A stretch of DNA of 54,634 nt from an uncultured Blautia sp. (GTDB taxonomy: Bacteria; Bacillota; Clostridia; Lachnospirales; Lachnospiraceae), in the NCBI GenBank assembly GCA_900549015.1, contig URMH01000015.1, positions 1-54,634 on the forward strand, in the 5' to 3' direction. Below, piece by piece: positions 1-8,700 of the stretch. The notes below the pieces were generated by a model, which worked only from the letters and a program-made list of their open reading frames with translations, was not told the DNA's origin and did no database searches. The position numbers and the translations under genes were made by a program. Position 1 is the stretch's first letter, and each line of letters starts with the position of its first letter.

Positions 1-254
1 TGGTGATCGCCGCCACGAATGACAGGAAATTAAACGATGACATTTACAGAGTCTGTAAGGAAGAGGGCGTCTATGTAAATGTATCAAGTGACAGGGAAAA
101 ATGTGATTTTTATTTTCCGGGCGTATTTATGAAGGATGAGGTTGTAGTTGGAATTACAGCCAGCGGTCTCGATCATAAAAAAGCAAAAAGAGTGCGGGAA
201 GAAATTGAGAGCGCACTGGAAAAGACGGCAGGAGAATCAGACTATGAAGAATGA
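1..254 (+). CDS. Siroheme synthase-type precorrin-2 dehydrogenase, C-terminal part (5' truncated)
   Basis: The gene enters from outside the window; codons are in frame from base 3. The visible ~83 residues match the end of the NAD-dependent precorrin-2 dehydrogenase/sirohydrochlorin ferrochelatase family (Met8/CysG N-terminal type): an AATNDRKLN segment, then VNVSSDREKCDFYFPG and a GITASG segment. The family oxidises precorrin-2 to sirohydrochlorin and may insert iron to make siroheme. It overlaps hemC by 11 bases and sits beside the uroporphyrinogen methyltransferase that makes its substrate, which supports the call. Whether ferrochelatase activity is on this protein or upstream cannot be seen. 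Confidence 0.8.
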   Translation, partial: VIAATNDRKLNDDIYRVCKEEGVYVNVSSDREKCDFYFPGVFMKDEVVVGITASGLDHKKAKRVREEIESALEKTAGESDYEE

Positions 255-1143
255 AGTGGTGATCGGCAGCAGAGAGAGTAAGCTTGCTGTTCTGCAGAGC
301 GAAATGGTGCGCGATTACATAAAGAAAAAGAATCCGGATATGGATGTAAGGATTCTCACCATGAAGACGACAGGAGATAAGATCCTTGACAGAACTCTTG
401 ATAAAATCGGAGGAAAGGGGCTTTTTGTAAAAGAACTTGACAGAGCTCTTCTTGACGGCAAAAGCCAGCTTTCTGTCCACAGCTTAAAAGATATGCCGAT
501 GGAGGTTCCGAAAGAACTGCCTCTTCTTGCTTTTTCAAAAAGAGAGGACGCAAGAGACGTTCTTGTTCTTCCAAAAGGCGCAAAAGAACTGGATAAAACA
601 AAGCCTCTGGGTTGTTCCAGTCTTCGAAGAACGCTGCAGCTTAAAAAGCCGTATCCCGATATGGAAGTAAAAAGTATCCGTGGGAATCTTCAGACACGTC
701 TTCGTAAGCTCGATGAAGGGGAGTACGCGGGACTGATCCTGGCAGCAGCGGGATTAAAACGACTTGGACTGACAGAACGGATCAGCCGGTATTTTACGCC
801 GGATGAGATGATACCTGCAGCAGGACAGGGGATTCTTGCAGTGCAGGGAAGAGAAAGCATAGATTACTCTTTCCTTAATGGATACTGCGATGAAGATTCC
901 TGGATCTGCGGAAGCGCAGAACGCGCCTATGTAAAATATTTAAACGGAGGCTGTTCTTCTCCTGTTGCCGCCTATGCAGAAACAGAGGAAGATGAAATTT
1001 TTATCCGCGGACTTTATTACAGTGAGGAGAAGAAAATATTCCGCACAGGAAGTATCCGCGGAAAAAAAGAAGAGGGAGAAGCGCTCGGCGTAACCCTGGC
1101 AAAGCAGCTTCGTGACTCAGTGGAAAAAGGAGGGGCAGAATGA
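244..1143 (+). CDS. hemC: Porphobilinogen deaminase (hydroxymethylbilane synthase)
   Basis: The 299-residue product polymerises four porphobilinogens into hydroxymethylbilane in the cytosol. Family marks are IGSRESKLA near the N-terminus, CSSLRR at about 123-128, the RGNLQTRLRKL stretch at about 146-156, and the dipyrromethane cofactor-binding cysteine in NGGCSSPV (Cys237). ATG 244 is chosen because an AGGAG lies about 11 bases upstream and the protein then begins directly with the conserved strand; an upstream in-frame ATG at 148 would add a non-homologous leader. The stop overlaps the next start by 4 bases, indicating translational coupling. Confidence 0.96.
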   Translation: MKNEVVIGSRESKLAVLQSEMVRDYIKKKNPDMDVRILTMKTTGDKILDRTLDKIGGKGLFVKELDRALLDGKSQLSVHSLKDMPMEVPKELPLLAFSKREDARDVLVLPKGAKELDKTKPLGCSSLRRTLQLKKPYPDMEVKSIRGNLQTRLRKLDEGEYAGLILAAAGLKRLGLTERISRYFTPDEMIPAAGQGILAVQGRESIDYSFLNGYCDEDSWICGSAERAYVKYLNGGCSSPVAAYAETEEDEIFIRGLYYSEEKKIFRTGSIRGKKEEGEALGVTLAKQLRDSVEKGGAE

Positions 1144-2657
1144 CAAATGGAAAAGTATGGCTTGTAGGAGCCGGTCCGGGAGATATTGGACTTTTTACCA
1201 TAAAAGGTATGGAGATTTTAAAAAATGCGGAGGTTGTAGTGTACGACAGCCTTGTGGGGCAGGGCGTACTTTCGCAGATTCCCCCACATGCCCGTCTTAT
1301 TAATGTGGGAAAACGTGCCAGCCATCACACTATGGCACAGGAAAAAATAAATCAGGTACTTCTTGAAGAAGCACAGAAGGGATACCGAGTGGTACGTTTA
1401 AAAGGAGGGGATCCATTCCTTTTTGGACGTGGAGGAGAGGAACTTGAACTTTTAAAAGCCAATGGGATTCCATATGAGGTTGTTCCCGGGGTGACTTCTT
1501 CTATTTCAGTCCCTGCATATAATGGAATTCCTGTTACACACAGAGATTTCTGTTCTTCCCTTCATATTATTACAGGACATAAACGAGCAGGAAAAGAGTA
1601 TGATATTGATTTTAAGGCTCTTGTAGATACAAAGGGTACACTTGTATTTCTTATGGGAGTTTCCGCGCTTTCTGATATTTGTCAGGGGCTTTTAGATGGA
1701 GGAATGACACCGGATATGCCTGCCGCCATTTTGCAAAAAGGAACCACAGCAGGACAGAAACGGATTGTGGCAACTGTCTCCACTCTGCCTCAGGAAGTAG
1801 AGAGACAGGGAATTGAGACGCCGGCGATTATTGTAGTCGGTAAGGTGTGCAGCCTTTCTGAGGAATTTGCCTGGTATGAAGAAATGCCTCTTGCAGGGTG
1901 GAAGGTGCTTGTAACAAGACCAAAAAGTCTTGTATCAGAAACTTCCCGTAAGCTTCGTGAAAAGGGTGCGGAAGTACTTGAACTTCCTTCTATCTGTACA
2001 GAGCCTCTTTCTGATCAGAGTCGTCTTTATGAGGCAATGGAGCAGTTGGAAAAATATAGATGGCTTGTATTTACAAGTCCTACAGGAGTGGAAGTCTTTT
2101 TTCAGGAAATGGCAAAAAGAGAAAAAGATGTGCGGGCCCTTGGAAATATAAGAATTGCGGTCATCGGAGAGGGAACAAAGAAAAAACTTCGGGAAAAAGG
2201 GCTTTTTGCGGATTTTGTTCCATCTGTTTATGATGGAGATACTCTTGGAAGAGAACTTGGAGAGATGATCCTGGAAGGGGAACATATCCTGATCCCAAGA
2301 GCGGAAAAGGGAAATGAGAACCTGACAGCTTTTCTTAAAAAAGCAGGCGCTGTTGTGGAGGATATTCCCACCTACGCCACCCATTATGAAAAAAGCCTTC
2401 TCATTGATGAAAAGAAAGAATTTGAGGAGGGAAATATAGACTGCGTTGTCTTTACAAGCGCTTCGACGGTAAAGGGATTTGCAGAGGGAACAGAAGGGCT
2501 TGATTATACAAAAATAAAGGCTGCCTGCATTGGAAAGCAGACAAAGGCGGCAGCCGATTCTCTGGGAATGAAAACTTATATGGCAGAAAAAGCCACCATC
2601 GACAGCCTCATTGCCCTGGTGGAAGATATGAAAAGGAGCGAGGAAACATGGAACTGA
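1140..2657 (+). CDS. Fused uroporphyrinogen-III C-methyltransferase / uroporphyrinogen-III synthase
   Basis: The 505-residue product has two enzymes in one chain. Residues ~1-250 are the SAM-dependent methyltransferase (CobA/SUMT), with VGAGPGD near the N-terminus, RLKGGDPFLFGRGGEE at about 83-98 and a VPGVTSS motif. Residues ~255-500 are a HemD-type synthase that closes hydroxymethylbilane into uroporphyrinogen III (LVTRP start, FTSPTGVEVFF in the middle, CVVFTSASTVKGF near the end). CobA-HemD fusions are well known in Clostridia. The enzyme stands at the branch between haem and siroheme/cobalamin. It overlaps hemC and hemB by 4 and 10 bases. Confidence 0.95.
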   Translation: MTNGKVWLVGAGPGDIGLFTIKGMEILKNAEVVVYDSLVGQGVLSQIPPHARLINVGKRASHHTMAQEKINQVLLEEAQKGYRVVRLKGGDPFLFGRGGEELELLKANGIPYEVVPGVTSSISVPAYNGIPVTHRDFCSSLHIITGHKRAGKEYDIDFKALVDTKGTLVFLMGVSALSDICQGLLDGGMTPDMPAAILQKGTTAGQKRIVATVSTLPQEVERQGIETPAIIVVGKVCSLSEEFAWYEEMPLAGWKVLVTRPKSLVSETSRKLREKGAEVLELPSICTEPLSDQSRLYEAMEQLEKYRWLVFTSPTGVEVFFQEMAKREKDVRALGNIRIAVIGEGTKKKLREKGLFADFVPSVYDGDTLGRELGEMILEGEHILIPRAEKGNENLTAFLKKAGAVVEDIPTYATHYEKSLLIDEKKEFEEGNIDCVVFTSASTVKGFAEGTEGLDYTKIKAACIGKQTKAAADSLGMKTYMAEKATIDSLIALVEDMKRSEETWN

Positions 2658-3631
2658 TTCAAAGACCAAGAAGATTGAGAGGCAGCGAAACACTGCGAAA
2701 AATGGTGCGGGAGACAAGAATGGATAAATCTTCTCTTATTTATCCTCTTTTTGTAAAAGAAGGCGCAGGTATTGAGGAAGAGATTCCTTCCATGCCGGGG
2801 CAGTACCGCTACAGTATTGACCGTCTTCCTTACGAACTGGAGCGCCTGACGGAGGCAGGAGTAGGAAGCGTTATGCTTTTTGGCATTCCGGACCATAAGG
2901 ACGAAGTGGGAAGCGGGGCATATGATCCGGATGGGATTGTACAGAGAGCTTTGCGCTCTGCAAAGAAGGAATTTCCAAATCTGTATTATATTACAGATGT
3001 ATGTATGTGTGAATATACTTCCCACGGACATTGCGGCGTTCTCTGCGGTCATGAAGTGGAAAATGATAAAACCCTGACGCTTCTTGCAAAAACAGCGCTT
3101 TCTCATGTGGAGGCAGGAGCGGATATGGTGGCGCCTTCTGATATGATGGATGGACGTGTGAGGGCAATTAGAGAATGTCTTGATGGAAACGGACATAAGG
3201 AAACGCCAATTATGTCTTACGCAGTAAAATATGCGTCTGCCTTTTATGGACCTTTCCGTGATGCGGCAGGATCTGCACCTTCCTTTGGAGACAGAAAAAG
3301 CTACCAGATGGATTTTCACAACAAGCGAGAAGGGATGAAAGAGGCACTTGCTGATATTGAAGAGGGGGCAGATATTATTATGGTAAAACCTGCTCTTGCA
3401 TATCATGATTTGATTTCTGAAATTTCCAAAGTGACAAACGTTCCAATGGCGGCATACAGTGTGAGCGGAGAGTATGCAATGGTCAAGGCAGCAGCCCAGA
3501 TGGGATGGATTGATGAGGAAAAAATCATCTGTGAAATGGCTGTTGGTGCTTATCGCGCAGGCGCACAGATTTACATTTCTTATTTTGCAAAAGAGCTTGC
3601 GAAATTTATGGATGAAGGGAGAATCGGCTGA
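2648..3631 (+). CDS. hemB: Delta-aminolevulinic acid dehydratase (porphobilinogen synthase)
   Basis: The 327-residue enzyme condenses two 5-aminolevulinates to porphobilinogen. The catalytic zinc site is visible as Cys119, Cys121 and Cys129 in a TDVCMCEYTSHGHCG stretch. The two Schiff-base lysines are K194 (SYAVKYASAFYGPFR) and K247 (IMVKPALAY). Length is normal for the family. The start has an AGGAG-type site inside the end of the previous gene, and the stop shares a base with the hemL start, so it belongs to the same operon. Confidence 0.97.
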   Translation: MELIQRPRRLRGSETLRKMVRETRMDKSSLIYPLFVKEGAGIEEEIPSMPGQYRYSIDRLPYELERLTEAGVGSVMLFGIPDHKDEVGSGAYDPDGIVQRALRSAKKEFPNLYYITDVCMCEYTSHGHCGVLCGHEVENDKTLTLLAKTALSHVEAGADMVAPSDMMDGRVRAIRECLDGNGHKETPIMSYAVKYASAFYGPFRDAAGSAPSFGDRKSYQMDFHNKREGMKEALADIEEGADIIMVKPALAYHDLISEISKVTNVPMAAYSVSGEYAMVKAAAQMGWIDEEKIICEMAVGAYRAGAQIYISYFAKELAKFMDEGRIG

Positions 3632-4911
3632 TGACAAGATCAGAACAGTTATTTGAACGTGCAGTAAAAAGAATCCCGGGAGGCGTAAACAGCCCGGTCC
3701 GTGCCTACGGCGCGATCGGAGAAGCTCCCAGATTTATCGAAAAGGCGGACGGCTGTTATATTTACGATGTGGATGGAAACCGCTATATCGATTATATTGA
3801 TTCCTGGGGACCTATGATCCTCGGACATAATTTTCCGGCTGTGAAAGAAAGCGTTGTAAAAGCCTGTGAAAACGGTTTAAGCTTTGGGTGTGCGACGGAA
3901 ATCGAGGTGGAGATGGCAGAGTTTATCTGCGAAAATATTCCTCATATTGAAATGATTCGTATGGTAAATTCCGGAACAGAGGCAGTTATGAGCGCAGTCC
4001 GGGCAGCGCGGGGATTTACGGGAAAAAATAAGATTATCAAATTTGCAGGCTGCTATCACGGGCACAGCGACGCCATGCTGGTAAGCGCAGGCTCCGGTGT
4101 GATGACAAGCGGAGTTCCTGACAGTGCAGGTGTTCCAGAAGGCTGTACGGAAGATACCATGACAGCCGTTTATAATGACCTTTCCAGCGTAGAGACGCTT
4201 CTTTCACAGGCAGAAGGTCAGACTGCTGCAGTGATCGTGGAGCCGGTAGGAGCAAATATGGGTGTGGTTCTTCCGAAAGAGGGATTTTTAAAGGGACTTC
4301 GAGAACTCTGTGATAAATACGGTGCGCTTCTTATTTTTGATGAGGTAATCACAGGATTCCGTCTTGCTTTCGGAGGTGCGGCAGAATATTTTGGCGTAAA
4401 ACCGGATCTTGTAACTTACGGAAAAATTATCGGAGCAGGAATGCCGGTAGGCGCATACGGCGGAAGAAAGGAAATCATGGAGATGATTTCCCCGGCAGGA
4501 GCCGTATACCAGGCAGGCACTTTAAGCGGAAATCCTATTGCCATGTCAGCAGGTCTGACCCAGTTAAAATATCTCTACGCACACCCTGAGGTTTATAAAG
4601 GTCTGGAGGAAAAAGGGGAAAAGCTTTACGGAGGAATGAAAAAGATCCTGGAAGAAGCAGGATTTTCTTATCAGATAAACCACATTTCTTCTCTTGCAAG
4701 CCTTTTCTTTACAGAAGAAGAGGTAGTAGATTATCAGTCTGCAAAAACGTCTGATACAAAAGCTTTTGCAGAGTATTTTAAAGGAATGCTCGGTATGGGG
4801 ATCCATATGGCGCCGTCTCAGTTTGAAGCAATGTTCCTCTCCGACGCGCACACAGACGAGGCGATCGAAAAAACGCTTGACGCCGTAAAAAAGTATTTTT
4901 CTGAGAAGTAA
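3631..4911 (+). CDS. hemL: Glutamate-1-semialdehyde 2,1-aminomutase
   Basis: The 426-residue PLP enzyme converts glutamate-1-semialdehyde to 5-aminolevulinate (C5 pathway). Features are GGVNSPVRAY at the N-terminus, NSGTEAVM at about 113-120 (phosphate binding), IFDEVITGFR at about 235-244, and the PLP lysine K265 in TYGKIIGAGMPVGAYGG. It follows hemB with a one-base overlap (TGATG). No hairpin terminator is evident after it; a new promoter begins almost at once at 4914. Presence of hemL implies a glutamyl-tRNA reductase, which must lie outside the window. Confidence 0.97.
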   Translation: MTRSEQLFERAVKRIPGGVNSPVRAYGAIGEAPRFIEKADGCYIYDVDGNRYIDYIDSWGPMILGHNFPAVKESVVKACENGLSFGCATEIEVEMAEFICENIPHIEMIRMVNSGTEAVMSAVRAARGFTGKNKIIKFAGCYHGHSDAMLVSAGSGVMTSGVPDSAGVPEGCTEDTMTAVYNDLSSVETLLSQAEGQTAAVIVEPVGANMGVVLPKEGFLKGLRELCDKYGALLIFDEVITGFRLAFGGAAEYFGVKPDLVTYGKIIGAGMPVGAYGGRKEIMEMISPAGAVYQAGTLSGNPIAMSAGLTQLKYLYAHPEVYKGLEEKGEKLYGGMKKILEEAGFSYQINHISSLASLFFTEEEVVDYQSAKTSDTKAFAEYFKGMLGMGIHMAPSQFEAMFLSDAHTDEAIEKTLDAVKKYFSEK

Positions 4912-4913
4912 AC

Positions 4914-4942
4914 TTGTTCACAGAAACAGTTTATGCTATAAT
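4914..4942 (+). promoter_or_regulatory. Sigma-A type promoter of the lactonase gene
   Basis: TTGTTC (4914-4919) and a perfect TATAAT (4937-4942) are separated by 17 bases in the short gap after hemL. It would give a leader of about 30 bases before ATG 4980, with TAGGAGG in front of the start. Confidence 0.7.
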
Positions 4943-4979
4943 GAAATCACTTTATAAAGGCGATTAGGAGGCGGACAAA

Positions 4980-6047
4980 ATGGGCAAAAAGAAATATGTA
5001 GCTTATGTGGGCTCTTATACTCACGGAGCCAGTAAAGGCATAAAAGTATATGATGTGGACGTAGAAAAAGGGATTCTTACAGAGAGAAATGAAGTGGAGG
5101 TAAGCAACTCTTCACATGCTGCTGTTTCCAAAAACGGGAAATATCTGTATTCCATAGAAGATGAGGGAGTCGCTGTTTTTGAGAGAGATAAAGACGGCGA
5201 TCTGGCGCGAATGAACAGTGTTGGCATTGACGGTATGAGAGGCTGCTATCTTGCTACAGATGTGGACGGAAAATATCTTTATGTGGCAGGGTATCACGAC
5301 GGAAAAGTGACGGTTGTACATACGCATCGTGACGGAAGTCTTGGAAGTCTTATGGACGGCGTTTTCCACAAAGGTCTTGGAAGTGTGGCAGAGAGAAACT
5401 TCAGACCACATGTAAACTGTGTGCGTCCCACACCGGATAACAAGTATCTCTGTGCAGTAGACAATGGAATTGATCAGGTAAAAATTTACCGCATCAATAA
5501 AAGAACACATAAGCTGGAGCTTGTTGATATTTTAAGATGCCCCAGAGAGACGGCTCCGCGTATTATCCGTTTCAGCGATGATGGAAAGTATGCGTATCTT
5601 CTCTGCGAGCTGAGCAATGAAATCCGTGTTTATACATATGATGGAAGCGGGAAGCACCCGGAATTTGAATTGATCCAGACAATCAGTACCCTACAGAAAG
5701 CGGAAGATCAGGATGCGGTTCATAATGCGGCAAGCGGCCTGACCCTCGCCAATGACGGAAGACATCTTTTCTGTACTACAGCAGGAGAAAATACAGTTTC
5801 CATGTTTGAGATCAATCCGGAAAATGGTATTCTCACAAAGAAGTTTACCCTTCCCATAAGCGGAGATTACCCAAAGGATATTGTGATTTTCCCGGATGAT
5901 AAGCATCTTGCAGTTACAAACCATGCAAGCAATACCATTACGGTATTTTCCATTGATTATGAGAAAAATATTATTGTTATGAACGGAAAGCCATTAAAAG
6001 TAGATATGCCCAACAGCATTCATATCTGGGCAGTTCCGGAAGAATAA
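4980..6047 (+). CDS. Lactonase-family seven-bladed beta-propeller protein (6-phosphogluconolactonase-like)
   Basis: The 355-residue cytosolic protein shows the repeated blade pattern of the Pgl/YbhE lactonase family: YVGSYT at the start, and blade ends such as SKNGKYLYSIED, DGKYLYVAGYHDG, DNKYLCAVDNGIDQV, DGKYAYLLCELSNE and DGRHLFCTTAGENT. The characterised E. coli member hydrolyses 6-phosphogluconolactone; substrate here is inferred from family only. The gene has its own promoter and RBS (TAGGAGG) and ends at a shared bidirectional terminator facing aroC. Confidence 0.82.
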   Translation: MGKKKYVAYVGSYTHGASKGIKVYDVDVEKGILTERNEVEVSNSSHAAVSKNGKYLYSIEDEGVAVFERDKDGDLARMNSVGIDGMRGCYLATDVDGKYLYVAGYHDGKVTVVHTHRDGSLGSLMDGVFHKGLGSVAERNFRPHVNCVRPTPDNKYLCAVDNGIDQVKIYRINKRTHKLELVDILRCPRETAPRIIRFSDDGKYAYLLCELSNEIRVYTYDGSGKHPEFELIQTISTLQKAEDQDAVHNAASGLTLANDGRHLFCTTAGENTVSMFEINPENGILTKKFTLPISGDYPKDIVIFPDDKHLAVTNHASNTITVFSIDYEKNIIVMNGKPLKVDMPNSIHIWAVPEE

Positions 6048-6075
6048 AATAGAAAAATAAAAGATGAGAAACAGG

Positions 6076-6127
6076 AAAAAGGATATTCAAAGAGCAGACA
6101 GCAAAATGTTCTATGAATATCCTTTTT
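6076..6127. terminator. Bidirectional intrinsic terminator between the lactonase gene and aroC
   Basis: Arms AAAAAGGATATTC (6076-6088) and GAATATCCTTTTT (6115-6127) are perfect inverted repeats with a 26-base loop. A-run and T-run on the two sides allow function on both strands for the converging genes. Confidence 0.8.
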
Positions 6128-6131
6128 TGGG

Positions 6132-7226
6132 TTATCTGTTATAAAAATCAAGAATACGGTCAAGACGTGCGCTCATATTGGAAAAGAGGGCATCTGTGAT
6201 AGTGATGGCGGCCATAGCCTCCACAACAACGACAGCTCTTGGAACAATAACCGGGTCGTGACGCCCGTGGATCACCATGTCAAATTCTTCGCCGTCTTTT
6301 GTGACAGTATGCTGGGGCTGGCTGATGGACGGAGTGGGTTTTATATGGGCACGGAAAATGATTTCGCTTCCATCGCTCATGCCGCCCATGATCCCGCCTG
6401 CGTGGTTGGAGGTTTTGCATACATTTCCGTCTTTTATGCAAAAGCCGTCATTGTCTGTAGAGCCGTTCAGGGAAGTTACCTGAATGCCATCGCCGATTTC
6501 CACAGCCTTTACAGCGCCGATGGACATGATTGCTTTTGCAAGCTCTGCATCCAGTTTTCCGAATACAGGATCCCCAAGACCGGCAGGAACGCCCTGAATG
6601 CGGCATTCAATGACGCCGCCTGCACTGTCGTGATTTTTCATACACTGTTCCAGATATTCGCCTGCTTTTGCAGCAGCTTCTGTATCAGGCATATAAAACG
6701 CGTTATTTTGGATTTCTTTTTCATCAAAAGAAGAGACAGAAACAGGTCCTATGGAGCGTGTATATGTACAGAAAGTGATACCAAGCTCTCTTAAAAGTTT
6801 TGCCGCAATGGCTCCGGCAGCTACGCGGCCTGTTGTTTCACGGCCAGAGGAACGTCCTCCTCCGCGGTAATCCCGAAAGCCGTATTTCTGGTCGTATGTA
6901 TAATCTGCGTGTCCCGGGCGGTAGGAATAGGCAATATTGCCATAATCTCTGGAGCGCTGGTCTGTATTTCGGACCATGAGAGAAATCGGTGTTCCTGTTG
7001 TCTTTCCCTCAAAAACGCCGGAGAGGATTTCTACTTCGTCTCCCTCTTTTCGGGTGGTGGTGTAGCGGCTCTGTCCGGGACGTCTTCTGTCAAGAAATGC
7101 CTGAATGTCTTTTTCTTCCAGAGAAAGACCGGCAGGACAGCCGTCCACTACTGCGCCCAGGGCTTTTCCGTGAGATTCTCCCCAGGTTGTGACTGTAAAT
7201 TTTTTTCCAAATGATGACTGACTCAT
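6132..7226 (-). CDS. aroC: Chorismate synthase
   Basis: The 364-residue enzyme uses reduced FMN to convert 5-enolpyruvylshikimate-3-phosphate to chorismate. Family marks are TTWGESHGKALGAVVDG at the N-terminus, the GRSSGRETTGRVAAGAIA motif at about residues 125-142, and NHAGGIMGGMSDG at about 275-287. The start has AAGGAG 6-7 bases upstream. The promoter at 7289-7317 has its -35 inside the prophage attachment core, so the gene borders the left end of the prophage. No other shikimate gene is nearby. Confidence 0.97.
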   Translation of the reverse strand: MSQSSFGKKFTVTTWGESHGKALGAVVDGCPAGLSLEEKDIQAFLDRRRPGQSRYTTTRKEGDEVEILSGVFEGKTTGTPISLMVRNTDQRSRDYGNIAYSYRPGHADYTYDQKYGFRDYRGGGRSSGRETTGRVAAGAIAAKLLRELGITFCTYTRSIGPVSVSSFDEKEIQNNAFYMPDTEAAAKAGEYLEQCMKNHDSAGGVIECRIQGVPAGLGDPVFGKLDAELAKAIMSIGAVKAVEIGDGIQVTSLNGSTDNDGFCIKDGNVCKTSNHAGGIMGGMSDGSEIIFRAHIKPTPSISQPQHTVTKDGEEFDMVIHGRHDPVIVPRAVVVVEAMAAITITDALFSNMSARLDRILDFYNR

Positions 7227-7288
7227 GGGAACTCCTTTCTTTTCTTCTGTAAATAAATTTCCGGATTCTTGTTCGGATTTATGGAGAT

Positions 7289-7317
7289 ATTATATCGGAG
7301 TGTAAAAAGTTTGTAAA
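7289..7317 (-). promoter_or_regulatory. aroC promoter spanning the prophage junction
   Basis: Read on the minus strand, TTTACA (complement of 7312-7317), a 17-base spacer and TATAAT (complement of 7289-7294) form a near-consensus sigma-A promoter about 60 bases before the aroC start. The -35 box and part of the spacer lie in the 18-bp attL core; the -10 lies in host DNA. Confidence 0.8.
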
Positions 7318-7318
7318 G
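7301..7318 (+). repeat. attL core (left 18-bp attachment repeat)
   Basis: TGTAAAAAGTTTGTAAAG is identical to 46564-46581. Flanking bases differ at once on both sides, so the core is exactly 18 bp as seen. It lies about 130 bp beyond the end of the integrase gene. Confidence 0.9.
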
Positions 7319-7430
7319 GGCATTGTTTTAAGAGAAACCTTGATTTTTCGCGTTTTTCCTTATTTTATGCGGTTTTCCGGGTTCGGGATATTTGTTTTTA
7401 TCAAGTCTTATAATGAGATAAAACGGGACG

Positions 7431-7450
7431 ATTAGTCACAGTTAGTCACA
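7431..7450 (+). repeat. Tandem 10-bp repeats near attL (probable integrase arm sites)
   Basis: ATTAGTCACA followed directly by GTTAGTCACA. The second copy overlaps the integrase stop codon (7446-7448 on the minus strand). The same decamer occurs twice near attR (46496-46516) in the same orientation, as expected for arm-type integrase binding sites. Confidence 0.7.
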
Positions 7451-8606
7451 AATCCGGAAGCTGTATTTTTTCAATCTCGGTTCTTAAATCTTCAAGGGAA
7501 CGGTGTCCGTAAACGGCATTTGTCAAATCATTCCCGAAAGAGTGACCGAGAAGACGTTTTCTGTCGTTTTCATTTACCTGATACTTTTCGCAGAGCATAG
7601 AAAAGGTATGTCTGCAGTCATGCGGAGTATGTCTTTCGATTCCTACACTGGAAAGAAAAGGATACAGGTGTTTGCGGAAAGTATCTTCTGTGGTAGTCAA
7701 TAATCCCTCATCTCTTTTTAATCGCCTCTCTACAAGTTCCTGTATTCCAGAATGAATGGGAACCATTCTGTTTTTTCCGGATTCTGTTTTTACTCCTCCG
7801 AGAAAATACTTTTCTTCAAGAAAAACCTGCATGGTTCGATATGCCTTGATACGATAACCGGAATAGCACATAATCAGAAGAAATTCTGCTACAGGATGCG
7901 CTTTGTTTTCCCATAAAATTTTTAATTCTTCTTCGCTGAAAGGCACGCCATGTTCACTGTCATCTGGACGGTTTGCTTTCAAGTGGACTGTTTTATCTTC
8001 CTCTATGTATTCATACATTACAGCAAACTTACTCATTTGCTTCATGAGAGTGACCATCCAGTTTGCGCTGCCGTATCTTTCAGCTTTCGTATCTACTGTA
8101 CTTTGGAAATCGCGGTACTTTAAATCTGTAAAAATACGATTGTGAAGAGGCTCACATTTCTTATATGCTGCCTGCAGACCTCTGCGCAGCCCATCGGAAA
8201 ACTCTCTTGTTTTATTTTCTTCAAATTTCCATCTGTAAAATTTTTGGTATATATCGGAAAAAGTAAGTTCTCGGATTTCCGGATGCTTATCCTCAACACC
8301 TTTAATGGTAGAATAATCTGCCACAATGCGCTGAATTAATACATCTGCATCAAGAGTATTTTTGACTTCCAGCTCCTTTTCCATTCCTGGCGCATAGGAG
8401 CCTGCCTTATATGCTGTAAGAACCGTGAAGCCTTTTACCCAGTCATCGACATAGCAGAGGGCAGCAGGACGCTGTATGCGTCCCAGAGCATCTGCAACAG
8501 CAGGAGGGTGGACAGCGTAGCAGTTTCGCCTGCCAGATCCCAGGTATCGGATAGTACCAAATCCGGAAGGGAGTTTTGGGTATTTCTTTCTTTTTTTCTT
8601 CGGCAT
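7446..8606 (-). CDS. int: Phage integrase, tyrosine recombinase
   Basis: The 386-residue protein has a basic N-terminal part (arm-binding region), a SAM-like core-binding segment at about 90-200, and a catalytic domain at the C-terminus. Visible catalytic residues are the first Arg in CYSGYRIKAY, His and Arg in HTPHDCRHTF, the LLGHS histidine, and the Tyr nucleophile in NAVYGHRSLED. It would insert and excise the prophage at the 18-bp core. Its position as the first phage gene beside attL, reading toward it, is typical. It starts after a GGAG-type site and is preceded by a terminator-like hairpin. Confidence 0.95.
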   Translation of the reverse strand: MPKKKRKKYPKLPSGFGTIRYLGSGRRNCYAVHPPAVADALGRIQRPAALCYVDDWVKGFTVLTAYKAGSYAPGMEKELEVKNTLDADVLIQRIVADYSTIKGVEDKHPEIRELTFSDIYQKFYRWKFEENKTREFSDGLRRGLQAAYKKCEPLHNRIFTDLKYRDFQSTVDTKAERYGSANWMVTLMKQMSKFAVMYEYIEEDKTVHLKANRPDDSEHGVPFSEEELKILWENKAHPVAEFLLIMCYSGYRIKAYRTMQVFLEEKYFLGGVKTESGKNRMVPIHSGIQELVERRLKRDEGLLTTTEDTFRKHLYPFLSSVGIERHTPHDCRHTFSMLCEKYQVNENDRKRLLGHSFGNDLTNAVYGHRSLEDLRTEIEKIQLPDL

Positions 8607-8630
8607 TTTACCATCTCCTTAAAAATGAGT

Positions 8631-8678
8631 ATAAAAATAACAGCCGGCAGGAACAAAGGTTCCGCTTGCGATGGCTGT
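8631..8678 (-). terminator. Leftward intrinsic terminator between abi and int
   Basis: On the minus strand a hairpin with outer arms ACAGCC/GGCTGT and an inner GGAAC/GTTCC stem is followed by a T-rich tail (TATTTTTAT). It would separate the abi transcript from int. It overlaps a rightward promoter. Confidence 0.6.
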
Positions 8679-8694
8679 CCGAAGATGATACAAT
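8666..8694 (+). promoter_or_regulatory. Rightward promoter of a candidate small RNA
   Basis: TTGCGA (8666-8671), a 17-base spacer and TACAAT (8689-8694). There is no open reading frame of note downstream before a strong terminator at 8736-8769. Confidence 0.5.
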
Positions 8695-8700
8695 ATTCTT

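Noticed and set aside
1935..2717. Minus-strand open frame of 260 codons across cobA-hemD
   Set aside because: Antisense shadow of a clear enzyme gene; composition is typical of non-coding frames in low-GC DNA.
2576..3637. Long open frame on the minus strand across hemB
   Set aside because: It is a shadow of hemB with unlikely composition (many Cys, His, Phe), no ribosome site and no family.
6258..6794. Plus-strand open frame of 178 codons inside aroC
   Set aside because: It runs opposite to a clear chorismate synthase, lacks a ribosome site and shows no domain pattern.
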